This document shows, in pieces, positions 1-7,567 of a stretch of 7,567 bases of DNA; position 1 is the stretch's first letter, and each line of letters starts with the position of its first letter. Origin of the DNA: Desulfobacterales bacterium (lineage in GTDB: Bacteria > Desulfobacterota > Desulfobacteria > Desulfobacterales > QNYZ01); the NCBI GenBank assembly GCA_029938515.1, contig JAOZUU010000127.1, positions 1 to 7,567 on the forward strand, written 5' to 3'. A model generated the notes under the pieces. That model was given only the letters and a program-made list of their open reading frames with translations. It did not search any database and was not told the origin of the DNA. Both the position numbers and the translations under genes were made by a program.

Positions 1-236
1 GGAACCTGTTGATCGCATTCTTTTTCGATCTCCTTTTTCAGCCGAAACAACCCCGGTTCGGATTCAATCAATTTTTCTTTTAATTCGGCCATCCATCCTG
101 GATGCGTAAAATCACCGGTACCAACCACGGTAATCCCTTTTTTCTGGGCGGCGATGTATAAATTTTCAAGGTCAAGGTTTTTAGCCGTGGCAATAGAATA
201 TTTGGAATGAACATGAAGATCGGCAATAAATTTCAT
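1..236 (-). CDS. PHP-domain protein, EndoQ-like N-terminus (partial; possibly PHP-UvrD fusion)
   Basis: Only the first 78 codons are present; the gene continues past the left edge. The translation begins MKFIADLHVHSKYS and later reads VVGTGDFTHPGW. The HxH pair (His8, His10) and the Asp42/His45 region fit the metal-binding N-terminus of PHP phosphoesterases. The run of DLHVHSKYS, an LDLENL-like helix and GTGDFTHP closely resembles the EndoQ-type family, endonucleases that act on damaged (for example deaminated) bases in DNA. In several Desulfobacterota, as I recall, this domain is fused to a UvrD-type helicase; the window is too short to tell. The ATG at 236-234 was chosen because the family starts here and a GGATGAG-like ribosome binding site lies just before it. 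It is transcribed divergently from the rdgC-like gene, with which it shares a 176-base spacer. The PHP assignment is firm; the exact subfamily and the fusion are inferred. Confidence 0.8.
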   Translation of the reverse strand, partial: MKFIADLHVHSKYSIATAKNLDLENLYIAAQKKGITVVGTGDFTHPGWMAELKEKLIESEPGLFRLKKEIEKECDQQV

Positions 237-277
237 TACTCATCCAGATTTGATTTTATGGCCTTTTATCATTTTGA

Positions 278-306
278 ATTATATTACAAAAAATTTGAGA
301 CGATAA
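278..306 (-). promoter_or_regulatory. Candidate sigma70-type promoter for the PHP-domain gene
   Basis: Read on the minus strand, a perfect TATAAT -10 element (278-283) lies 17 bases from a weak TTATCG -35 element (301-306). Transcription would start near 271, leaving a leader of about 35 bases. The -35 matches consensus at only three of six positions and the area is AT-rich, so a chance match is possible. Confidence 0.35.
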
Positions 307-318
307 ACCAAAAACAAC

Positions 319-347
319 TTGAATTATTATACTAAATACGCTATATA
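319..347 (+). promoter_or_regulatory. Candidate sigma70-type promoter for the rdgC-like gene
   Basis: TTGAAT (319-324) and TATATA (342-347) are separated by exactly 17 bases, each matching consensus at four of six positions. The predicted start lies about 60 bases before the ATG at 413. Together with the minus-strand candidate at 278-306 it would make 237-412 a divergent promoter region. The AT-richness of 280-380 makes such matches easy to find. Confidence 0.3.
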
Positions 348-412
348 TATACGATTTTGTAAATTTTATATACAATATATTGATATCTATCCAATAACGA
401 AAGTTGCTTCCG

Positions 413-1608
413 ATGGGCATATTATCATCATCCGCATCCGTTGTAAGATACCGGGTAAAAGGGAAGATTAAAGATCCTCTTTTGGATACCATCACCCAGG
501 GTTTAAATAAATACCGCATATCGGAAATAGATAATAATTCCGAGGATAAAATCAGTGGATGGACCTCATTTAAAACCCCCTATTTAGCTGATTTTTCAGG
601 ATCATCTTTTATATATGATCCGTATGTCGTTTTTTCCCTTCGTATTGATAAAAAATCGATTTCTTCAAAAACGATCCAGAAACAATACGTAACCGAGATT
701 TCGCGCCGACTTGCCGGCAATGAAAAAACCTATATCTCCCGCCATGAAAAAAAGAGATAAAGGATCAAATTATTGATTCATTGGGAATAAGAATACCGGC
801 AACGCCGAATATTTACGATCTGATCTGGCTGCCTGAAAAGGCGACCCTCTGGTTTTTTTCAACCTTAAAATCCGCCAATGAAGAAGTGGAATCATTATTT
901 TTAAAATCGTTTTCCCTTTCCCTTGTCCGGTTATTTCCGTATACTCAGGCTTTTTATATGGAAGGTTTTTCAGACCGGGAAAAAGATCGGTTTAATAATC
1001 TTTCTCCCTCGAATTTTACCGCGGCACGAATGAATTAACAGGCGATATTCTCAATGCTCGATATTAGTGTGGCCTATAAGCGTTTCAGATTTATCGGTCA
1101 GGAGTTTCTTACCTGGTTGTGGTATATGATCGCCACCGGCGAATACACGGATATCCTTGGTGAAAACGCAAACTTCTCCCTGGCCCTCGGTGACCGGATG
1201 GTTCTGGAAAACAGACACTCTAAAGACATTGAAATCATAACGATCAAGGGAAGCCAGGCCGATCTGAAAGAAGGTGTGGTCGCGTTGTCAAAAGGTGCGC
1301 TTGTGGCGGAACTGGGTCTGGTTATTCATGTGGATGATCATCCCTGGAAATTTACCCTGAAAGGGGAAAGCCTGGATATGACCCATTTAAAAACACCCCC
1401 CACCGGTCGCCCGGAAACCGCGGATGATTTTGAAGGGGCTGTTTTTGAAAAAGCCCACCTTTACGAAACCGCCTTTCAGATTACGGATCAATTATATCAT
1501 ACATTTATAAAACAGCGGATCGGTAATGACTGGGATAATCGAATAAAAACAAAGATAAAAACCTGGATCAAAACCCAAGACTTAAAAATGATCAAAGACC
1601 CTACATAA
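413..1608 (+). pseudogene. rdgC: RdgC-like recombination-associated protein, interrupted reading frame
   Basis: Three consecutive open stretches read as one protein of about 397 residues. Part 1 (413-760) opens MGILSSSASVVRYRV and contains GWTSF and SLRIDKKS. Part 2 (from about 754, stop TAA at 1036-1038) contains IRIPATPNIYDLIW and WFFSTLKSANEEVESL. Part 3 (about 1039-1608) contains RFRFIGQEFLTWLWY and SLKTPPTGRPE-like stretches. These resemble the RdgC family, ring-shaped dimeric DNA-binding proteins that modulate RecA. E. coli RdgC is about 300 residues, so this is a longer relative; I recall long forms in Desulfobacterota. Part 1 passes to part 2 by a -1 frame change at an A tract (747-753). 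The second break is either a nonsense codon at 1036 or two offsetting indels around 1010-1055. ATG 413 is preferred over TTG 404 because the family starts MGxL; no clear ribosome binding site precedes it. The neighbouring dnaN, gyrB and thyX are intact, so general sequence error is a weak explanation. A programmed frameshift at the first break is possible; decay is more likely overall. Confidence 0.65.
748..779 (+). other. Slippery heptamer A_AAA_AAG with downstream stem in the rdgC-like gene
   Basis: The upstream frame reads GAA-AAA-AAG-AGA-TAA (746-760), which places the heptamer A AAA AAG (748-754) in the exact phase needed for -1 ribosomal slippage. Slipping back one base continues as GAG-ATA-AAG and joins the downstream RdgC-like frame with no gap. 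Seven bases later a short hairpin can form: GGATCAA (762-768) with TTGATTC (773-779), loop ATTA, including one G-T pair. Heptamer, phase and spacing match known bacterial -1 sites such as dnaX, but the stem is weak and I see no upstream ribosome-binding-like stimulator. Loss of one A from an original eight-A run would give the same picture. Confidence 0.35.
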
Positions 1609-1628
1609 CTGTGTCAATAAATTCGCAG

Positions 1629-1637
1629 TTATACACA
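1629..1637 (+). promoter_or_regulatory. DnaA box 1 (TTATACACA)
   Basis: A 9/9 match to the TTATNCACA consensus in the preferred A form. It lies 62 bases from box 2, start to start, close to six helical turns, which would put both boxes on the same face of the DNA. Confidence 0.65.
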
Positions 1638-1690
1638 ATGCTCATAATCCTGTTGAAAAAAACGACATTTTAAACATTAAATTTTCCGAT

Positions 1691-1699
1691 TTATACACA
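1691..1699 (+). promoter_or_regulatory. DnaA box 2 (TTATACACA)
   Basis: A second 9/9 match in the same orientation as box 1, ending 16 bases before the candidate -35 element of dnaN, so bound DnaA could affect transcription there. ACACAGTT (1695-1702), which overlaps the box, is an exact inverted copy of AACTGTGT at 1608-1615. Confidence 0.65.
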
Positions 1700-1714
1700 G
1701 TTCTTTTTCAATTT

Positions 1715-1741
1715 TTGCATAGTATATCAGTAAAATACAAT
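1715..1741 (+). promoter_or_regulatory. Weak candidate promoter for dnaN-gyrB
   Basis: TTGCAT (1715-1720) and TACAAT (1736-1741, five of six matches to TATAAT) are separated by 15 bases, shorter than ideal. A perfect TATAAT at 1785-1790 exists, but it would place the start on or past the dnaN ribosome binding site, so the upstream pair is preferred. Confidence 0.25.
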
Positions 1742-1762
1742 TTTATTATCAAATGAACAGAG

Positions 1763-1787
1763 ACTATTATTAATAATAAACTATTAT
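1763..1787. repeat. AT-only palindrome and direct repeat before dnaN
   Basis: TATTATTAATAATA (1765-1778) is a perfect 14-base palindrome. ACTATTAT occurs twice (1763-1770 and 1780-1787), 17 bases apart. The site is the most easily melted part of the spacer and lies between the DnaA boxes and the dnaN ribosome binding site. It may be a duplex-unwinding element, or only a product of low-complexity composition. Confidence 0.4.
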
Positions 1788-1809
1788 AATATAAATAAAG
1801 AGGAACCCA

Positions 1810-5372
<3,563 letters not shown>

Positions 5373-5477
5373 AAATAGCTTGTGAAAAACCATTCGTTTT
5401 TTGGGAATATATCGTGCAATTTAACACCAGTTGACCAACCGAATTAGATATGAAAAATGACCATATTACAATAATTG

Positions 5478-5500
5478 TAAACGAGATCAACAATCGTTTA
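5478..5500. repeat. Perfect 7-bp hairpin nested in a second inverted repeat
   Basis: TAAACGA (5478-5484) and TCGTTTA (5494-5500) are exact inverse complements with a 9-base loop. They sit inside GACCATA/TATGGTC (5459-5465/5507-5513), next to the small palindrome ACAATAATTGT. This nesting is compatible with a folded RNA or a protein-binding site. There is no T tract after it, so it is not a terminator. Confidence 0.3.
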
Positions 5501-5554
5501 AAGAATTATGGTCTCGCCAAATTACAAATCATACGAAAAGAAAGTCATTGATTA

Positions 5555-5615
5555 AAAAGCCTTGCTTCTAAAAAAAACATTTACAAGTGTCACAACATTT
5601 GAAGACAGGGCTTTT
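5555..5615. repeat. 10-bp inverted repeat AAAAGCCTTG / CAGGGCTTTT
   Basis: Arms 5555-5564 and 5606-5615 pair over 10 positions with one G-T, leaving a 41-base loop. Within the loop CAAGTG and CATTTG can pair as well. A motif nearly the same as the left arm, TGAAAAAGCCTGGC, appears on the other side of the nuclease gene (from 6628), so the two may mark the ends of an inserted segment. Confidence 0.3.
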
Positions 5616-5783
5616 CATTATTGTGGAAGACAGGAACTTCAATTGTAATATTGGCCTTGAATCCCTGGAAAGTGGAAAAGAAAAATGATATTCACCCAAC
5701 CCCAACCAGCGCGGTTTTTCATATAAACTCGGTTGGTTATCCAATTTCAAAACTTCGTACAACCTTGGTCGGTAATATTGCTT

Positions 5784-5807
5784 GGGTCAGCTGATATCGG
5801 CCGAACC
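5784..5807. promoter_or_regulatory. Imperfect palindrome upstream of the Mrr-like gene
   Basis: Centred on GATATC (5793-5798), the segment pairs at most positions outward to GG/CC at 5784-5785/5806-5807. It contains two perfect 8-base palindromes, TCAGCTGA (5787-5794) and TCGGCCGA (5797-5804). It ends about 20 bases before the nuclease start and could be an operator or a leader hairpin. No regulator in the window is an obvious partner. Confidence 0.25.
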
Positions 5808-5828
5808 CCTTCTATCTGAAGGAAATTT

Positions 5829-6608
5829 ATGGCAAGAAAAAACGAAACACTTATCAATTTGCTGACCCAAGTTCCTTGGTGGATTAGTGTCGTGTTGGCC
5901 GCAATTTTTTATGTGGTCCTTAAATTCATCGTACCGGCTCTTCAATTTCAAAGTTTAGCCCTTAAAGGTATTATCAATGCCGCTCCGCAGCTTGCTCATT
6001 TAGTCGCTTTCGTTATTTTAATCCCTGCTCCTGTTGCAGCCTTCAATGCTTGGCGAAAAAGAAAACTCCTCCATCGTCAAAAAGATATTAATTCCATTCG
6101 TTCCCTATCTTGGCGAGAATTTGAAGAACTCGTTGCCGAAGCCTATCGCCGTCAAGGTTACACCGTTATCGAAAACCCGGGTTATGGACCAGACGGCGGT
6201 ATTGATTTGGTTTTAAAAAAAGACGGCAACTTAGTCTTGATCCAGTGCAAGCAGTGGCGTGCTAATAAGGTTGGAGTAAATATTATTCGAGAAATGTACG
6301 GCGTCATGATAGCCAAGCATGCATCTGGCGTTATGGTTATTACCTCGGGATTATTCACCCAAGAAGCGAAAAATTTTGCGACAGGAAAACCCATCGATCT
6401 TGTTGAAGGAATTCAGCTTGTTAACTTAATCAGAAATATACAAAAAAGGCCAACTTGTGTGCCAAAATCTACAGAAAGCAATATTTGCCCGAAATGCGGT
6501 GCGGAAATGATCCTTAGAACAGCCCAAAAAGGGCGGAATGTTGGCCATAAGTTTTGGGGCTGCTCAAATTTCCCTAAATGCCGCACCACACTTGCTTACA
6601 AGGGCTAA
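5829..6608 (+). CDS. Membrane-anchored Mrr-like restriction endonuclease with C-terminal zinc ribbon
   Basis: A 259-residue protein in three parts. Residues about 16-38 and 56-75 are hydrophobic and predict two membrane segments, followed by the basic stretch WRKRKLLHR, which should keep the rest in the cytoplasm. Residues about 94-205 form an Mrr-type PD-(D/E)XK nuclease fold: SWREFEELVAEAYRRQGY (Glu99/Glu100), PDGGIDLVL (Asp126), then IQCKQW with Gln139 and Lys141, the QxK version of the motif. Residues 220-251 make a topoisomerase-type zinc ribbon with four cysteines, CPKC (220, 223), Cys245 and Cys251. Such proteins are expected to cut DNA, possibly modified or foreign DNA, but the target cannot be read from the sequence. 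The ATG has a good AAGGAA site (5819-5824). It stands alone: no methyltransferase or specificity subunit is nearby. Its codons favour T/A endings more than thyX, which is compatible with transfer. The domain call is strong; a defence or repair role is inferred. Confidence 0.85.
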   Translation: MARKNETLINLLTQVPWWISVVLAAIFYVVLKFIVPALQFQSLALKGIINAAPQLAHLVAFVILIPAPVAAFNAWRKRKLLHRQKDINSIRSLSWREFEELVAEAYRRQGYTVIENPGYGPDGGIDLVLKKDGNLVLIQCKQWRANKVGVNIIREMYGVMIAKHASGVMVITSGLFTQEAKNFATGKPIDLVEGIQLVNLIRNIQKRPTCVPKSTESNICPKCGAEMILRTAQKGRNVGHKFWGCSNFPKCRTTLAYKG

Positions 6609-6624
6609 AAAAAGGATGAACTCT

Positions 6625-6698
6625 GACTGAAAAAGCCTGGCCGTTTTTTGTTTTCTACGAATTTTGTTGTTTATCAATCTTTCTTCGGCTTTTTAGTC
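6625..6698. repeat. Inverted repeat after the Mrr-like gene, possible weak terminator
   Basis: GACTGAAAAAGCC (6625-6637) and GGCTTTTTAGTC (6687-6698) are inverse complements apart from one extra G in the left arm, with a 49-base loop. A local alternative is the hairpin AAAAAGC-CTGGCC-GTTTTTT (6630-6649), whose T run also forms the 3' arm; it could act as a weak terminator for the nuclease gene. GCTTTTT occurs three times between 6688 and 6747. Confidence 0.3.
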
Positions 6699-6723
6699 AT
6701 ATTTTGTTTGCTTTTTCATCGGG

Positions 6724-6794
6724 TTATCCTTGCCATTGTGCTTTTTAGATATCAAGAAACAACAAACCGTCAATTCAAATTTAAGCAAGGATAA
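6724..6794 (+). promoter_or_regulatory. Inverted repeat covering the thyX ribosome binding site
   Basis: TTATCCTTGC (6724-6733) and GCAAGGATAA (6785-6794) are perfect 10-base inverse complements. The right arm contains AAGGA (6788-6791 and adjoining bases), the evident ribosome binding site of thyX, and ends three bases before the ATG at 6798. If transcription starts upstream of 6724, the leader could fold and hide this site. The 51-base loop makes the simple hairpin modest in strength. Confidence 0.35.
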
Positions 6795-6797
6795 ATA

Positions 6798-7475
6798 ATG
6801 AAAGTGATTGAACCCTATATTGATATTTTACACATGCCCGAGGGTGAAAAAATTTTAAAACATCTCGAACTCGCCGCCCGGACCTGTTACAAATCGGAAG
6901 ACAAAATAAAAAACGGATCAGCGGCCGGCTTGTTAAAGGGGCTGATCAAGTCGGGTCACCACAGCATCCTTGAACATATCAGCATTACGGTTCGTATCGT
7001 TTGCGATCGGGGCATCACCCATGAAATTGTCCGGCACCGGCTCTGTTCCTTCAGTCAGGAAAGCACCCGATACGCCAATTATGCCAAGGAAAAATTCGGC
7101 AGCGAAATCACCGTGATTCGGCCCTTTTTCTGGGAACCTGATTCGGATGAATACCGCCAGTGGGCAGCGGCGATCCAGGCCACCGAAAAAGCGTACCTGA
7201 ACCTGATCGCAAACGGCGCTTCCGCTCAGCAGGCGCGCAGCGTCTTGCCCAACAGCCTGAAAACAGAGATCATCGTCACCGCCAACATCCGGGAATGGCG
7301 ACATATTTTTAACCTCCGCTGCGACCGTGCCTCCCACCCCCAGATCCGGCAGATCATGCTGCCGCTTCTGGACGCTTTTAACGAGCGAATCCTGGTGTTG
7401 TTCCAGGATCTTCAGGATAAGTATCGAGAAGAGATTCAGGCTTTTATAAATAAAGCCCCGATCAAAGTTACCTGA
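6798..7475 (+). CDS. thyX: Flavin-dependent thymidylate synthase
   Basis: Converts dUMP to dTMP using methylenetetrahydrofolate as carbon donor and FAD/NAD(P)H as reductant, unlike the ThyA enzyme; it works as a cytoplasmic homotetramer. The 225 residues fit the family. The ThyX signature RHRxxSxxxxSxRY is seen as RHRLCSFSQESTRY (79-92); Ser-Gln replacing Asn-Glu is a variant I recall in other members. Other landmarks are ARTCYKS (27-33), SGHHSILEH (52-60), QARSVLPNSLKTE (145-157) with the substrate-binding Arg147, and NIREWRHIFNLR (163-174). The ATG has AAGGA six bases upstream; this site lies inside an inverted repeat (6724-6794) that may control translation. Codons end in G/C more often than in the upstream nuclease gene. 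The gene is separated from it by 189 non-coding bases and is probably transcribed on its own. Confidence 0.96.
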   Translation: MKVIEPYIDILHMPEGEKILKHLELAARTCYKSEDKIKNGSAAGLLKGLIKSGHHSILEHISITVRIVCDRGITHEIVRHRLCSFSQESTRYANYAKEKFGSEITVIRPFFWEPDSDEYRQWAAAIQATEKAYLNLIANGASAQQARSVLPNSLKTEIIVTANIREWRHIFNLRCDRASHPQIRQIMLPLLDAFNERILVLFQDLQDKYREEIQAFINKAPIKVT

Positions 7476-7567
7476 AAATCATTTGAGTCCACGTAAGATA
7501 AGAATACACATTGATCGCTAAAAGGCGAATACACTTTTTATGGCAAGATATTTAGCAAACGGTCTAT
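7476..7567. other. Right-edge tail after thyX, no supported gene
   Basis: No clear terminator hairpin follows thyX. GAATACAC is directly repeated at 7502-7509 and 7527-7534, 25 bases apart. An ATG at 7540 opens nine codons (MARYLANGL) to the window edge, but the nearest purine-rich site is too far away to support it. Confidence 0.3.

Larger units (their letters stand above)
1609..1809 (+). promoter_or_regulatory. dnaN upstream spacer: candidate oriC or DnaA-controlled region
   Basis: This AT-rich spacer of about 200 bases carries two perfect DnaA boxes in the same orientation, followed by a very AT-rich segment (about 1730-1800) that could melt easily, then dnaN. Box plus AT-rich segment next to dnaN is the typical composition of a bacterial origin, and DnaA boxes also commonly regulate dnaA/dnaN promoters. 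Two boxes are few for an origin, and dnaA is not adjacent in the window. A degenerate inverted partner, AACTGTGTCAATAA (1608-1621), resembles the reverse complement of box 2 with two extra bases. ATAACTG (1605-1611) and CAGTTAT (1626-1632) form a 7-bp inverted repeat that overlaps box 1. Confidence 0.45.
5373..5828. other. 456-base gyrB downstream region without a convincing gene
   Basis: No ORF here has a recognisable product, a good start site and neighbour-like composition together. Instead the stretch holds several inverted repeats: GACCATA/TATGGTC (5459-5465/5507-5513) enclosing a 7-bp hairpin, AAAAGCCTTG/CAGGGCTTTT (5555-5564/5606-5615), CCAACC/GGTTGG (5702-5707/5731-5736), and an imperfect palindrome before the nuclease gene (5784-5807). 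GAAGACAGG is repeated directly at 5601-5609 and 5626-5634. Just after gyrB, AAAAAC-CATTC-GTTTTT could form a weak AT-only hairpin near 5384-5400, but no strong intrinsic terminator is visible. The region may hold a structured RNA, the remains of a mobile element or a decayed gene; the sequence does not decide. Confidence 0.4.

Noticed and set aside
1785..1790. Perfect TATAAT just before dnaN
   Set aside because: Transcription from it would begin at or after the ribosome binding site, and no -35 element lies at the right distance.
5384..5400. AAAAAC-CATTC-GTTTTT hairpin as gyrB terminator
   Set aside because: The stem is almost all A-T and no separate T run follows.
5450..5551. 33-codon plus-strand ORF (MKNDHITIIV...)
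   Set aside because: No ribosome binding site, no recognised family, and it overlaps a nested hairpin; too little support for a gene.
5568..5762. 64-codon minus-strand ORF between gyrB and the nuclease gene
   Set aside because: Unrecognised sequence with no convincing start site; more likely chance or remnant.
6933..7337. 134-codon minus-strand ORF opposite thyX
   Set aside because: Antisense to a fully conserved ThyX; no family resemblance.
7540..7567. Possible start of a new gene at the right edge (MARYLANGL)
   Set aside because: Only nine codons are visible and the ribosome binding site is poorly placed.

Overview
The window reads as a piece of a moderately AT-rich Gram-negative bacterial chromosome, most likely Desulfobacterota (the former Deltaproteobacteria, Desulfobacterales-like). 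That assignment rests on remembered family resemblance: an EndoQ-type PHP domain start, an RdgC-like protein of the long type, a dnaN-gyrB pair and thyX. No 16S rRNA or other firm taxonomic marker is present, so the taxon is an inference.

Layout. 1-236 (minus) is the 5' end of a PHP-domain protein that runs off the left edge. 237-412 is an AT-rich divergent promoter region. 413-1608 (plus) is one RdgC-like gene broken into pieces by a frame change at an A tract near 748-754 and a stop at 1036-1038. 1609-1809 is an AT-rich spacer with two perfect DnaA boxes, directly before dnaN (1810-2928), which is followed after 14 bases by gyrB (2943-5372). 5373-5828 is a 456-base stretch with no convincing gene but several inverted repeats. 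5829-6608 encodes a membrane-anchored Mrr-type nuclease with a C-terminal zinc ribbon. 6609-6797 holds two long-loop inverted repeats, one of which covers the thyX ribosome binding site. 6798-7475 is thyX, and 7476-7567 is a tail without a supported gene.

How the genes fit together. dnaN (sliding clamp) and gyrB (gyrase ATPase subunit) form the replication core. The usual dnaA-dnaN-recF-gyrB(-gyrA) cluster is reduced here: no recF lies between them, no gyrA follows, and dnaA is not upstream within the window. The DnaA boxes before dnaN make that spacer a candidate replication origin or a DnaA-controlled dnaN promoter. An RdgC-like DNA-binding protein and a PHP-domain protein (EndoQ-like, possibly fused to a UvrD helicase) add recombination and repair functions. 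ThyX supplies dTMP for DNA synthesis. The Mrr-like gene with its non-coding flanks looks like an accessory piece placed between gyrB and thyX.

Best leads: (1) the RdgC-like reading frame is restored exactly by a -1 slip on an in-phase A_AAA_AAG heptamer with a small stem 7 bases downstream, although a second lesion favours a decaying gene; (2) the DnaA-box spacer; (3) Thr at the GyrB position equivalent to E. coli Arg136, the coumarin contact; (4) an unusual clamp peptide-binding pocket in DnaN; (5) a perfect inverted repeat that could mask the thyX ribosome binding site. No clearly new multi-gene system is visible.
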